Source: JAJKIP01 sp037200685
GTDB taxonomy: Bacteria; Bacteroidota; Bacteroidia; Chitinophagales; Chitinophagaceae
Assembly: GCA_037200685.1 (NCBI GenBank)
Contig: JBBCIG010000008.1
Location: 248,001-312,000 of the forward strand
Direction: 5' to 3'
Length of the DNA stretch: 64,000 nucleotides
The position numbers and the translations under genes were made by a program. The notes beneath the pieces were generated by a model. That model searched no databases. It was given only the letters and a program-made list of their open reading frames with translations, and was not told where the DNA came from. This document shows positions 39,579 to 48,536 of this stretch, piece by piece; positions within the stretch are counted from its first letter, which is position 1; the number at the start of each line of letters is the position of its first letter.

Positions 39579-40739
39579 TTAAGACTTTAGGCTGCCTGAA
39601 ATTTCAATATAATCGAACGGCTTAATATAATCGCTATGCCTGTCTTTTGCTGAAGCAAAGAGGCCACCACATTCATCTATTTTCGCACATCTTGAGCATT
39701 CATCAAGATAGATATTCTTCCAATCGGAAATTGATTTCCGGTTAAATTCCCATAATTCAGCAGGTATCAAACATAATTGGGAATTATAAATAGACACTGT
39801 CATTCCCATTGCATGAAGAAATTGAACAGCCTCCGTCAACTGGCCGACATACTCAACCGGATCTATCCACAACTTTGATATGTTGTGCGGTGTATAACCT
39901 TGGTTTTCCAATCCCATAAAGGCAATATGTTCCGCAAAAGGAAGATTTTTATAAATAAACTTCGCTAATTCCACTAAACGGGGAATAGTTTGTTGATGCA
40001 GAACTATCCGTATCTCTATGCGTTGACCGTTACGTGCGAGATTATAAAAACCTTTCATCGTTTGGTTGAAGGCATCTTTCGCCTGGACGATATAATCGTG
40101 CAATGCATAATAATCAGAATAAAGCGGGATGCCAAGCATCAACTGTTTGAGATTCATAGTGCCCAGCTGGTCTGCCATGTTTGACCAGGCAAAACTCCGG
40201 CCATTGGTAAGACAATGAATCTGGGTTTCGGGTAAGGAAAATTGGATCCAGTCCAGGATATTAAAAAAATCATCGCCAAGCAATGTCGGTTCGCCACCGG
40301 TTAAACCAAGTTCCCTGCAATCCTTCGGAATCATCGGGATCAATTTCTTATACGTAGAAATTAAATAGCTGTCATCTCTGTCTCGTGGAGGTTGCGAACA
40401 CATAAGACAATTACTATTACAGCGCTCCGTTAATAACAAAAAATTCTGTTGAGAATGTATTCGGTATAAAGTATTGATGACTCCGTCTGTATTAACGATC
40501 ACTATATCTCCATCCATAAGATGATCAAAATCCGGTACGCCATATACAGAAGGAAAATCAACCTTATGGGATTGAGGCAAATTCGTTAAGAAAGCTTCTC
40601 CGCTGAACATATAATCGGCTGGCAAGCTATTTTCACATAGAAGGATAAACGTCGAATCATCTGCAAGCGGCGTACTGGAAACCTTAGCAACAATGGGTTC
40701 CTCTAGTAAATGGCTATATCCTTTTGTTTTTAATAACAT
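39579..40739 (-). CDS. hxsC: His-Xaa-Ser system radical SAM maturase HxsC
   Basis: A 386-aa radical SAM enzyme. The cluster motif C-x3-C-x2-C is in LTERCNSNCLMCSQP (about residue 108), followed by GLTGGEPTLLG, the SAM-binding GGE motif. C-terminal cysteines (CSRCAKIDECGG) may hold an auxiliary cluster. HxsC belongs with HxsA, B and D in the His-Xaa-Ser system, thought to modify the HxS repeats of HxsA. The start lies one base after the hxsB stop, so the four genes form one operon. Confidence 0.85.
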   Translation of the reverse strand: MLLKTKGYSHLLEEPIVAKVSSTPLADDSTFILLCENSLPADYMFSGEAFLTNLPQSHKVDFPSVYGVPDFDHLMDGDIVIVNTDGVINTLYRIHSQQNFLLLTERCNSNCLMCSQPPRDRDDSYLISTYKKLIPMIPKDCRELGLTGGEPTLLGDDFFNILDWIQFSLPETQIHCLTNGRSFAWSNMADQLGTMNLKQLMLGIPLYSDYYALHDYIVQAKDAFNQTMKGFYNLARNGQRIEIRIVLHQQTIPRLVELAKFIYKNLPFAEHIAFMGLENQGYTPHNISKLWIDPVEYVGQLTEAVQFLHAMGMTVSIYNSQLCLIPAELWEFNRKSISDWKNIYLDECSRCAKIDECGGLFASAKDRHSDYIKPFDYIEISGSLKS

Positions 40740-40740
40740 A

Positions 40741-42231
40741 TTATGTTCTTCCTGTTATCCAACCATAAAATACTTTTTTTATTTTTTCATCTTCCATCAA
40801 GTCAAACAAATGGCGGATAATCTCCATGTTTTTTTGACAAAATCCACTGGTAGGCCTGTGTCCTGATAAATCTCCTTGGGTTGCGTGATGATAAATTGGA
40901 TCGGCGCCGCAATAAGATTGAAAAGCGCATTCAGAACATCCGGCAAGGGACTCATTTGTCCAGACCTCAGCAAACAGCCTTGCTTTTTCCCCATAGAAAA
41001 GGTCATTATAGGTATGCGTATCAAGCGACCCCAGTTGAAAGGTATAATCGTTCATTTCAGCAAGCATACGTGCTTCGTCGCTTGCATATACATTACCATC
41101 ATAATTAAAGACGATTACACTATTAATCATTCCCGCAGGTGACTGTAGATCAACATATCCAACCGGAAAAGGAGTGAGAATTTTCTTAAGGATGATACAG
41201 GCATAATCCTCTCGGAAAAAGTACCCTTCAAGATTATAGGAAATAATCCTGTCAAGAGCTTCTTTATAGAACTGAAGAAAATGGTCAGTATCGTAATGAT
41301 TTTTAAGTTGGTTCTTTGTTGCAAAGCCGTAAGGACTGATAGGCCTGAGAAAAATACTTCGGAATCCCTGGTTATAATATTCTTCGACAATTTCTTTTGG
41401 ATAATTTAATGAGAGGTTGGTCGTAGTTAACAAGGCAGAAACCCTATCCTCGCCTAAAATTTCACGGCACTGCATAATACCTTTGATAGCTTTTTCGTAA
41501 CTGTCCTTTCCCGGTCTATGACGATTTTGGTTATGAATAAAAGCAGGGCCGTCAAGAGATGTAGAGATAAGAACAGTATTCTCTTTACAATAATCAAGTA
41601 TCTCCCGCGATACTGGCGATAAGTTTGTACAGATCACATATGTCATAACCTTCCCATGAATTTCCGCCTGCTCCTTGGTTCTCTCGATAGCATATTGAAT
41701 ATTGTCGAATGCAAGCAGGGCCTCACCACCCTGGAATTCCATCGTCAGGTACCGGTTAGGCGAAAGCATCATCATTGCAATACCTTTGTCTATATACTCT
41801 CTCTTCATATCAAAGGCCGACCGATCCTGACTCACCCGTGAAACCTGGCAATAATGGCAGGTATGATCACACCGAAGGCTAATCACAAAAATATGCAGCG
41901 AAGTAAATCCGTCGAGAAATGATTTCTTTGTCCTGTACCTTGCCGCCAATACATCCAGTAAAGGATGGAGAACATCTTCGCTGATAAAGAAATTGGAAAT
42001 AAGGTCAGCATATAAATTCACGTCTCTAACAGGATTTATTTGCCGGGTCACGATCTTTTCATAAGTGCCGTTGGGAACAATCAGGAAATCTCCAACTTCG
42101 TTAACCAATATCTCTTTTAGTTCATTTAGCCGGAAAAATCGAAAGGGCATCAAAAAATAGTTGGATTGCTCAGCCGAATAGAACGAGTAATCCTTGAACT
42201 TCCGGGTCTTTTTTTCAACTTCTGATAGCAT
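40741..42231 (-). CDS. hxsB: His-Xaa-Ser system radical SAM maturase HxsB
   Basis: About 496 aa. Radical SAM motif CDHTCHYCQ (C-x3-C-x2-C) at about residue 145 and MEFQGGEALLAF as the GGE motif. A SPASM-like C-terminus (AGCSECAFQSYCGADPIYHH) carries auxiliary-cluster cysteines. This architecture is that of peptide-modifying maturases. The ATG at 42231 overlaps the hxsD stop by 17 bp, indicating coupled translation. The natural product of the system is not known. Confidence 0.87.
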   Translation of the reverse strand: MLSEVEKKTRKFKDYSFYSAEQSNYFLMPFRFFRLNELKEILVNEVGDFLIVPNGTYEKIVTRQINPVRDVNLYADLISNFFISEDVLHPLLDVLAARYRTKKSFLDGFTSLHIFVISLRCDHTCHYCQVSRVSQDRSAFDMKREYIDKGIAMMMLSPNRYLTMEFQGGEALLAFDNIQYAIERTKEQAEIHGKVMTYVICTNLSPVSREILDYCKENTVLISTSLDGPAFIHNQNRHRPGKDSYEKAIKGIMQCREILGEDRVSALLTTTNLSLNYPKEIVEEYYNQGFRSIFLRPISPYGFATKNQLKNHYDTDHFLQFYKEALDRIISYNLEGYFFREDYACIILKKILTPFPVGYVDLQSPAGMINSVIVFNYDGNVYASDEARMLAEMNDYTFQLGSLDTHTYNDLFYGEKARLFAEVWTNESLAGCSECAFQSYCGADPIYHHATQGDLSGHRPTSGFCQKNMEIIRHLFDLMEDEKIKKVFYGWITGRT

Positions 42232-42598
42232 GTTGACTGATTTGAGAAGGGTCAAAGCCTACGGGATCAGTGATATTTGTTTCGGGACTTTCGTCTGTTT
42301 CATGATGCGCGAAAGCTTTTGCGGTTAAGAGTTCCCGTATCACCTTCGTTTCATTCGTAACAATTTGCCGCAGTTTAAAATCTGAAAGATCGCGGGATAC
42401 CTTCTCTGTTAGCCTTTGCAAGGCCTCATCGGAAACATCAATCGATTCCAACCGAATATTCCAGTTTTCCATTTCCTTTTTAATTGTCACCTGGTACTTT
42501 CCAGAATACCAGTAAAAACATTTGTAAACGACTGCTTCCTCATATTGTGCCTGGGACAATTTTATTGTCAAACAATCATTGAATACACTTAATTCCAT
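42215..42598 (-). CDS. hxsD: His-Xaa-Ser system protein HxsD
   Basis: A 127-aa small partner protein (begins MELSVFNDCLTIKLSQAQYE). A repeated beta-strand/helix pattern and the conserved CFYWYSGKYQV region support HxsD; identification also rests on position between hxsA and hxsB. It may be the peptide-recognition component, but this is inference. Starts 6 bp after the hxsA stop. Confidence 0.8.
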   Translation of the reverse strand: MELSVFNDCLTIKLSQAQYEEAVVYKCFYWYSGKYQVTIKKEMENWNIRLESIDVSDEALQRLTEKVSRDLSDFKLRQIVTNETKVIRELLTAKAFAHHETDESPETNITDPVGFDPSQISQHAIRS

Positions 42599-42604
42599 AA
42601 ATTC

Positions 42605-43300
42605 CTATTTACTGGCAATTGCATACCATGTTGTCATATCCACTTTTCCTGTAGGTTCCAGTTCATTGGAGGTTTGGAACTTTTTGACCGCATTCTCTGT
42701 CTTTTCACCAAAATAACCTGTGACGAGCATATCATATCCGAGTTCCAGTAATCTCGTTTGGAGTTTTGTGACATCCTCACCTTTGCAGCCTTTGTAGAGC
42801 AACCGTAAATAAGTACCGATCTCGGTTTTTTTCTTTGTAGATGTCGAGATTCCTGATGATGAAGGCCTACGGAAAACTGAAGTATCTCTCGACGTACTGG
42901 TTGAAGGAGTCGTGGTAACAGGATAGGTGGACTTAGGCGTGCTAGTAGAAGGGGTAGTAGGATAGGTGGACCTCGGAGGAGTATAAGTGGGTGAAGAGGA
43001 ATAATGAGATGAATGTGAACTGTGGGATGAATGAGAACTATGAGATCGGTGAGAACTGTGGGATCGGTGCTGCGCCACAATATGATCGGTCCCGTCCCTG
43101 TTTAGCTTTAGTACCAATAATGGCTTTTTAAGGCCTTTAGTTTGAATGATCTTTTCAATATCGATATCTGTGTTAACCGGGTTAGCAATAGCTATCTTGG
43201 CGTCCGTTTCTGACCCTGTGAGAACAGCCATAGAAGTCGCGAGTACGGAAAGGACTTGTCGAGTAAGGAGATGAAATCCTAGTTTGAATTTTCTGTTCAT
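42605..43300 (-). CDS. hxsA: His-Xaa-Ser repeat protein HxsA
   Basis: About 231 aa from ATG 43300. An N-terminal hydrophobic export segment (residues 10-29) is followed by the tract HRSHSSHRSHSSHSSHSSH (residues 78-101, eight HxS units), then a Ser/Thr/Pro linker. The C-terminal peptidoglycan-binding domain includes LYKGCKGEDVTKLQTRLLEL and GYFGEKTENAVKKFQ. It is the presumed substrate of HxsB and HxsC, anchored to the cell wall. First gene of the hxsA-D-B-C operon. Confidence 0.88.
   Translation of the reverse strand: MNRKFKLGFHLLTRQVLSVLATSMAVLTGSETDAKIAIANPVNTDIDIEKIIQTKGLKKPLLVLKLNRDGTDHIVAQHRSHSSHRSHSSHSSHSSHSSHYSSSPTYTPPRSTYPTTPSTSTPKSTYPVTTTPSTSTSRDTSVFRRPSSSGISTSTKKKTEIGTYLRLLYKGCKGEDVTKLQTRLLELGYDMLVTGYFGEKTENAVKKFQTSNELEPTGKVDMTTWYAIASK
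42998..43069 (-). repeat. HxS codon repeat within hxsA
   Basis: Eight consecutive His-x-Ser codon triplets, x being Arg, Ser or Tyr. The DNA is a 9-bp near-tandem repeat, prone to change in copy number. Confidence 0.8.
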
Positions 43301-43425
43301 GGTGGCAGGTTTGATACAAGATATGAAATTTGAGAAACTCAACAAAGTGCGTTTGACGGATCTAGCGCACGCTCAACTGTCCAGGTGAATAAGACTGCAA
43401 TAGCCCTTATAGCCACTGCTGTTAC

Positions 43426-43701
43426 TCAAAACGATTTCAACTTCTCATTAATCTCCGCAAGCCCGCTCCGTTCCAACAGATCGGCGGATATCTTTGAAAT
43501 CTCATGCAACACATCCTTGGATACGATCTCCAAAACATTCACTTTATCGTCTTCCTTACCGTGAACACCTCGTTCAATTGCCTTGTTCAATAGTAACAAA
43601 TTCCTTCTTGATGTTTTCAAATTTACCTTCACTTCATCACTCATTCCCGGCGTACTCATCACCGTCTCATATATCTTCGCTACTTCATTCTTTGCTAACA
43701 T
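43426..43701 (-). CDS. hypothetical protein of the mobile element
   Basis: A 91-aa, mostly helical acidic protein (VKVNLKTSRRNLLLLNKAIE). It is not recognised. It lies upstream of hxsA and is divergent from the primase, in a place typical for small element-encoded regulators or accessory proteins. Confidence 0.6.
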   Translation of the reverse strand: MLAKNEVAKIYETVMSTPGMSDEVKVNLKTSRRNLLLLNKAIERGVHGKEDDKVNVLEIVSKDVLHEISKISADLLERSGLAEINEKLKSF

Positions 43702-43739
43702 GATTTTTTATTTCAAAATTAGTCTCCCAGATTGATTGC

Positions 43740-43764
43740 ATCCTCCTCGAAATTTGGGGAGGAT
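43740..43764. promoter_or_regulatory. hairpin/operator-like inverted repeat between divergent genes
   Basis: ATCCTCC at 43740-43746 and GGAGGAT at 43758-43764 form a 7-bp inverted repeat with an 11-base centre in the divergent spacer between the 91-aa gene and the primase. Confidence 0.3.
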
Positions 43765-43831
43765 CATTTCTTCGTTAAACTCATAACTAACTTCACATCG
43801 TAATTGATTCGTGAATTGGAAAAAGTGAAGT

Positions 43832-44725
43832 ATGAGTATCAATAAAAAGCTAACCTGTGAGCAGGCCAAGCAGATCGATCTCGTCGATTATATCTCGTCC
43901 TTAGGTTTTGATCCCGATAAAATAAAAGGACATAACTTTTGGTATCGCTCACCACTACGAGCAGAAAAAGAAGCTAGTTTTAAAATTGATCGAAAAATAA
44001 ACTGCTGGTACGATCATGGATCGGGTCGTGGGGGTACGATCATCGATTTCGGAACCTTATACCACAATTGTTCGGTGAGTGAGTTCCTGAAGAAACTGGA
44101 CCTTCCTTTTCATCAGCAAAAAATCACTATTGTTTCAAGCGTCAAAAAACCGGACGAAAGCAAGATCGAATTAATCTCTGAAACTGAGCTTTCATCTTTG
44201 TCATTACAACGTTACTTGGCCCAACGTCGGATCGACATTAATATCGCTCAGAAATATTGTCGCCAGGTTAGCTTCCGCATGCAGCAAAAAATGTATACCG
44301 CAATCGGTTTTCGCAATGATGCCGGCGGCTTTGAATTACGCAATCAATGGTTCAAAGGAAGCATCTCTCCCAAGACTTCTACAACGGATCAGAAAGGTGG
44401 CAATGAACTCCTGGTATTTGAAGGCTTTTTTGACTTCCTGACACATCGCACGATTCACCGCAATACCCCTCCTTCATCGCACGATACATTAGTACTGAAT
44501 TCAACGGCCTTCTTCGAAAGAAACAAGGACTTCATGGACAAGTATACAACCGTCCGTCTCTATCTGGACAGAGATACCAACGGCCAGGCAATAACGCAAA
44601 AAGCAATAAAATGGAATGAACGTTATGTGGATGAAAGCGGGCTGTATAAAGGGTACAAGGATCTCAACCACTGGGCGCAGGAGATTGGGAAAGCACAACG
44701 CAAGAGTCTTCACTTAGGACCTTAA
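43832..44725 (+). CDS. CHC2/Toprim primase-like protein
   Basis: A 297-aa DNA primase-type protein of Bacteroidota mobile elements. A degenerate CHC2 zinc domain (residues 10-85; GHNFWYRSPLRAEKEASFKI, CWYDHGSGRGGTIIDF) is followed by a Toprim fold with the acidic motifs VFEGFFDFLT and LYLDRDTNGQ. It probably primes replication of the transferred strand. Divergent from the hxs side. Confidence 0.85.
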   Translation: MSINKKLTCEQAKQIDLVDYISSLGFDPDKIKGHNFWYRSPLRAEKEASFKIDRKINCWYDHGSGRGGTIIDFGTLYHNCSVSEFLKKLDLPFHQQKITIVSSVKKPDESKIELISETELSSLSLQRYLAQRRIDINIAQKYCRQVSFRMQQKMYTAIGFRNDAGGFELRNQWFKGSISPKTSTTDQKGGNELLVFEGFFDFLTHRTIHRNTPPSSHDTLVLNSTAFFERNKDFMDKYTTVRLYLDRDTNGQAITQKAIKWNERYVDESGLYKGYKDLNHWAQEIGKAQRKSLHLGP

Positions 44726-44753
44726 TGCCCATTCTCGTGCATGGTAAAATGTA

Positions 44754-44770
44754 CGTTTGTCGGACAAACG
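44754..44770. promoter_or_regulatory. candidate oriT-proximal inverted repeat
   Basis: CGTTTGT at 44754-44760, spacer CGG, ACAAACG at 44764-44770: a perfect 7-bp inverted repeat just before the mobilisation genes. Relaxase origins commonly have such repeats beside the nick site; the nick itself cannot be placed. Confidence 0.35.
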
Positions 44771-44825
44771 GGTTCCCTTTCGCTCCGGAGTCGCTTCGGG
44801 TTTTATTGAAAATGTGAGTAGGATT

Positions 44826-45215
44826 ATGAAGGAAAAGGCAAAATTGACGAGGCGGGTTTCGGTTCGTTTTACACTACAGGAATATAACAAACTGGAAACT
44901 TCTTTTAAAAGAACCACTAAGAAAAAGATCAGCGAATACATACGTTTTGTCCTGCTGGAAAAACCGGTAACAGTTTACACCCGTAATCAATCTGCAGATC
45001 AGTTAATGGCTGAATTGATCAAACTCCGCACTGAATTATCAGCCATCGGGAACAACTTCAATCAGGCAGTAAAACGACTGCATACGATGAGCTTCTCAGC
45101 AGAAGTTAAGTTATGGGCTGAACGGAACGAAAACGATAAAAAAACTTTCCTGGAAAAGGTCACAGCAATCAATAAAATCATCGCTCAATTGTATGACAAA
45201 TGGTGGCAAGAATAA
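44826..45215 (+). CDS. mobA: relaxosome accessory protein (MobC family)
   Basis: About 129 aa. It opens with a ribbon-helix-helix-like segment (TRRVSVRFTLQEYNKLETSF) followed by the MobC pattern SEYIRFVLLEK and ELSAIGNNFNQAVKRLHTM. The ATG at 44826 is chosen over a TTG at 44757 that lies in the inverted repeat. It should bind oriT and help the relaxase. It overlaps mobB by 16 bp. The symbol follows Bacteroides element naming (mobA accessory, mobB relaxase, mobC coupling protein). Confidence 0.82.
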   Translation: MKEKAKLTRRVSVRFTLQEYNKLETSFKRTTKKKISEYIRFVLLEKPVTVYTRNQSADQLMAELIKLRTELSAIGNNFNQAVKRLHTMSFSAEVKLWAERNENDKKTFLEKVTAINKIIAQLYDKWWQE

Positions 45216-46462
45216 ACAGCGGGAAAAGTATCAGCAAGGCACTAAACTACAATGAAAAAAAAGTGCAGCAGGGAGAAGCGGAATTCCTGGCCGCACAGAA
45301 CTTTTTGAAGGATGCGAACGCACTCAATTTTTATCAGAAACTCGCCATGTTTGAAAAGCTCAATTCACTTAATGAAAAGGTAGTGACCAATACCCTGCAT
45401 GTGTCGTTGAATTTCGATCCTTCGGAAAAACTAGAAAATGAAAAGCTAATTGAGATTGCCACCATGTATATGAAAGGCATCGGCTTCGGTGATCAACCTT
45501 ATTTGATCTACCGGCATTTTGATACCAATCATCCGCATATTCATATCGTCAGCACTAATATCCGTTGGGATGGTTCTCGCATTTCCTTGCACAACCTCGG
45601 ACGTAACCAATCTGAGACAACACGAAAGGCAATAGAAAAGGAGTTCGGCCTCGTAAAAGCAGAAAGCAAAAAACAGGTGGAAGCTGCGCAACTCAAACCT
45701 GTCAGCGCCCAGCGGATCAATCCCGGAAAACGGGCTACCAAAGCAGCAATACAAAACATCTTGCGCGTGGTGATATACGATTACAAATTCACGTCTCTTG
45801 CAGAACTGAATGCAGTATTGAGATTATACAATGTAACAGCCGACCGCTGCGGCGAAAATTCAACAACGTTCCGGCATAACGGGCTACTCTACCGCGTACT
45901 CAATGCGCAGGGCGAGAAGATCGGAACACCGATCAAGGCCAGCCTTTTTTACATGAAGCCAACGTTGAAAAACCTGGAAGGCCGTTTTACCGAAAACGAA
46001 AAGTTACGCCAGCCTCACGCAAGAAGGATAAGAACAACGATTGATTACCTGTTCTTAAAATACAAGCCGGCTAATATAGACTCATTGAAAAAGCTGTTGG
46101 AAAAAGAACAGATCAGTCTTGTAATCCGTCAAAACAAAGAGAACATTATTTACGGGTTGACTTATGTGGATCATAAAACCAAATGTGTGTTCAACGGAAG
46201 CGATCTCGGCAAATCGTACAGCGCAAAACTCATCCTGGAAAGATGCAGTTCACCCGGTATGGAAGCAACTCGTTCTTTGGCTGATGAAAAGAAAGTCATT
46301 CTGCGGTCCGAAAAGACCTTAGCATCACAACAGAATCAACACACATCCTTATCCTTTCCAAACCTTAGCAATGATTCCAACACTACACCACCTTTAGATT
46401 ATGTGCCCTACCAGCTTAAGAGATATAAACGCAAACGAAAAAAGAAAAGATTAAAACTTTAA
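45200..46462 (+). CDS. mobB: relaxase/mobilisation nuclease (MOBP type)
   Basis: A 420-aa relaxase. The N-terminal catalytic domain has a histidine triad motif HPHIHIVSTNIRWDG (about residue 113) and an N-terminal tyrosine in SISKALNYNEKK (Y17), the likely DNA nucleophile. The C-terminus is strongly basic (RYKRKRKKKR). It nicks oriT and leads the strand into the recipient. It sits between the relaxosome protein and the coupling protein. Confidence 0.9.
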   Translation: MVARINSGKSISKALNYNEKKVQQGEAEFLAAQNFLKDANALNFYQKLAMFEKLNSLNEKVVTNTLHVSLNFDPSEKLENEKLIEIATMYMKGIGFGDQPYLIYRHFDTNHPHIHIVSTNIRWDGSRISLHNLGRNQSETTRKAIEKEFGLVKAESKKQVEAAQLKPVSAQRINPGKRATKAAIQNILRVVIYDYKFTSLAELNAVLRLYNVTADRCGENSTTFRHNGLLYRVLNAQGEKIGTPIKASLFYMKPTLKNLEGRFTENEKLRQPHARRIRTTIDYLFLKYKPANIDSLKKLLEKEQISLVIRQNKENIIYGLTYVDHKTKCVFNGSDLGKSYSAKLILERCSSPGMEATRSLADEKKVILRSEKTLASQQNQHTSLSFPNLSNDSNTTPPLDYVPYQLKRYKRKRKKKRLKL

Positions 46463-46465
46463 GAT

Positions 46466-48463
46466 ATGCAAACCGGAGAAGATGAAAGAGGCCTGCGGAA
46501 GATCGTGGATATGACCCGGCTGATGTGTATAATTTTATTAGGACTTCATTTTTATTATACCTGTTACGGCGCATTCGAGCAATGGGGTTTTACCGCAACC
46601 CTATCCGACAACCTGCTACGCAATATTGTAAAGACCGGCTTGTTCGATTCATTTGTCAAAGCCAAACTAATTGCAATCATTATTCTTTTGATTTCATTGA
46701 TAGGAGCCCGCGGCAAAAAGGATGAGAAGATCAATGTAAAAGTATCCTTCCTTTATATCCTGATAGGTGCAGTCTTTTACTTTGCAAGCCCACTTACTTT
46801 ACGATTACAAATATCACTAACAGACCTGGCACTGATCTATATCATTGTCACAACCATTGGATTTATTTTAATCCTGACCGGCGGCACCTACTTATCTCGC
46901 GTGATCCATCAAAAACTGAACGGTAAGGACATATTCAATAAGGAAAATGAATCCTTCCCGCAGCAGGAAAGTTTGTTGCAAAATGAATATTCCATCAACC
47001 TACCGGCAAAGTATTATTTAAAAGGAAAAATTAGAAAAAGTTGGATCAATATTATCAATCCTTTTCGCTCCTTGCTTGTGTTGGGATCGCCGGGTTCGGG
47101 CAAATCATACTTTGTAATCCAGCATGTCATCAAGCAGCATATTGAAAAAGGCTTTGCAATGCTGGTCTATGATTTCAAATTCGATGATCTTTCCCGGATC
47201 GCATACAATACCTGGCTGAAGCATAAACATACATACAAGAAAGAACCGCAGATTTATTTTATCGATTTCGACAAGTTACTGCACCGCTGCAATCCATTGG
47301 AGCCAAAAACGATGGAAGATATAACTGATGCATCAGAGTCAGCTAGAACAATTCTGATGGGATTAAATCGGGAATGGATCAAACGTCAGGGCGATTTTTT
47401 TGTAGAGTCACCGATTAACTTTCTGACTGCGATCATCTGGTATTTAAGAAAATACCAAGACGGTGAATTTTGTACCCTTCCGCACGTAATAGAACTTATG
47501 CAGGTTGACTATGATCGGCTGTTCACCATACTGCGAACCGAAAAAGAAATTCAGGCTCTCATTAATCCTTTTATTTCGGCCTATGTCAACGACGTAATGG
47601 AGCAGTTGGAAGGTCAAATTGCGGCAGCCAAAGTATCCATGGCGCGCCTGGCTTCGCCTCAGCTTTATTATGTTTTGTCCGGCAACGATTTTACTCTTGA
47701 TATAAATAATCCTGAAGAGCCGAAAATCCTTTGCTTGGGCAATAACCCTCAAAAGCAACAGGTTTATGGCGCAGTATTATCATTATACGTATCCAGATTG
47801 ATCAAAACGGTCAACAAAAAAGATAAGTTGAAATGCAGCCTCATTTTCGATGAGTTCCCGACCATTTACCTGAATAATATGGATAGCCTGATTGCCACCG
47901 CCCGCAGCAACAAAGTGGCCACTACACTTGGTGTTCAGGATTTCAGTCAATTGAAAAAGGATTATGGAAAAGACCAGGCTGATGTTATTATGAATATCAC
48001 GGGCAATATTATTTCCGGCCAGGTGACTGGTGAAACTGCCAAGCAACTTTCCGAACGTTTCGGTAAGATCATGCAGGATCGCACTAGTCTTTCTATTAAC
48101 CGAACGGATACTTCAATTAGCCGATCCAAACAACTTGATTCAGCTATTCCGCCTTCAAAAATTTCGGGGCTAAGTTCAGGTGAATTTGTTGGTATGGTAG
48201 CTGACGATCCCAACCAAAAAATCGAATTAAAGGCCTTTCACGCCGCAATAATAAACGACCATAGAACTCTACATCAAGAGTCGTCTGGCAATAAATCTAT
48301 TCCGGCAGTTCGACCCGTAACTCATAGTTTGATTCAACAGAATTACATGCAAATTCGGAATGAGATAGAAGATTTGGTACATACTGAAATGGAAAGAATA
48401 TTAACCGATCCCGACAAGACTGGAACAGCATTAATAAAAAAACCTAACGCAGCGGAAAGATAG
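46466..48463 (+). CDS. mobC: type IV coupling protein (TraG/VirD4 family)
   Basis: A 665-aa inner-membrane ATPase with about four N-terminal helices (to residue 150). Walker A is LVLGSPGSGKSYFV (about 205), Walker B is CSLIFDEFPTIYLNN (about 455), and a TraG C-terminal domain follows. It docks the relaxosome to a mating pore. No pore-forming tra genes are seen in this window, so the element likely borrows one from a co-resident conjugative element. Confidence 0.9.
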   Translation: MQTGEDERGLRKIVDMTRLMCIILLGLHFYYTCYGAFEQWGFTATLSDNLLRNIVKTGLFDSFVKAKLIAIIILLISLIGARGKKDEKINVKVSFLYILIGAVFYFASPLTLRLQISLTDLALIYIIVTTIGFILILTGGTYLSRVIHQKLNGKDIFNKENESFPQQESLLQNEYSINLPAKYYLKGKIRKSWINIINPFRSLLVLGSPGSGKSYFVIQHVIKQHIEKGFAMLVYDFKFDDLSRIAYNTWLKHKHTYKKEPQIYFIDFDKLLHRCNPLEPKTMEDITDASESARTILMGLNREWIKRQGDFFVESPINFLTAIIWYLRKYQDGEFCTLPHVIELMQVDYDRLFTILRTEKEIQALINPFISAYVNDVMEQLEGQIAAAKVSMARLASPQLYYVLSGNDFTLDINNPEEPKILCLGNNPQKQQVYGAVLSLYVSRLIKTVNKKDKLKCSLIFDEFPTIYLNNMDSLIATARSNKVATTLGVQDFSQLKKDYGKDQADVIMNITGNIISGQVTGETAKQLSERFGKIMQDRTSLSINRTDTSISRSKQLDSAIPPSKISGLSSGEFVGMVADDPNQKIELKAFHAAIINDHRTLHQESSGNKSIPAVRPVTHSLIQQNYMQIRNEIEDLVHTEMERILTDPDKTGTALIKKPNAAER

Positions 48464-48536
48464 ATTTTATTACTCCAATAATGTGGGTCAAAGATGAAAA
48501 TTCAAAGACATAATTTTGTGCCACTCAATTAAGATC

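Noticed and set aside
40876..41142. Overlapping + strand ORFs opposite hxsB
   Set aside because: They mirror the hxsB coding strand, have no family features and no room for their own signals.
42998..43069. CRISPR-like or simple repeat outside a gene
   Set aside because: The 9-bp repeat is the in-frame HxS codon tract of hxsA, part of a complete operon.
45446..45759. Minus-strand ORFs opposite mobB
   Set aside because: Antisense shadows of a relaxase with a complete catalytic motif.
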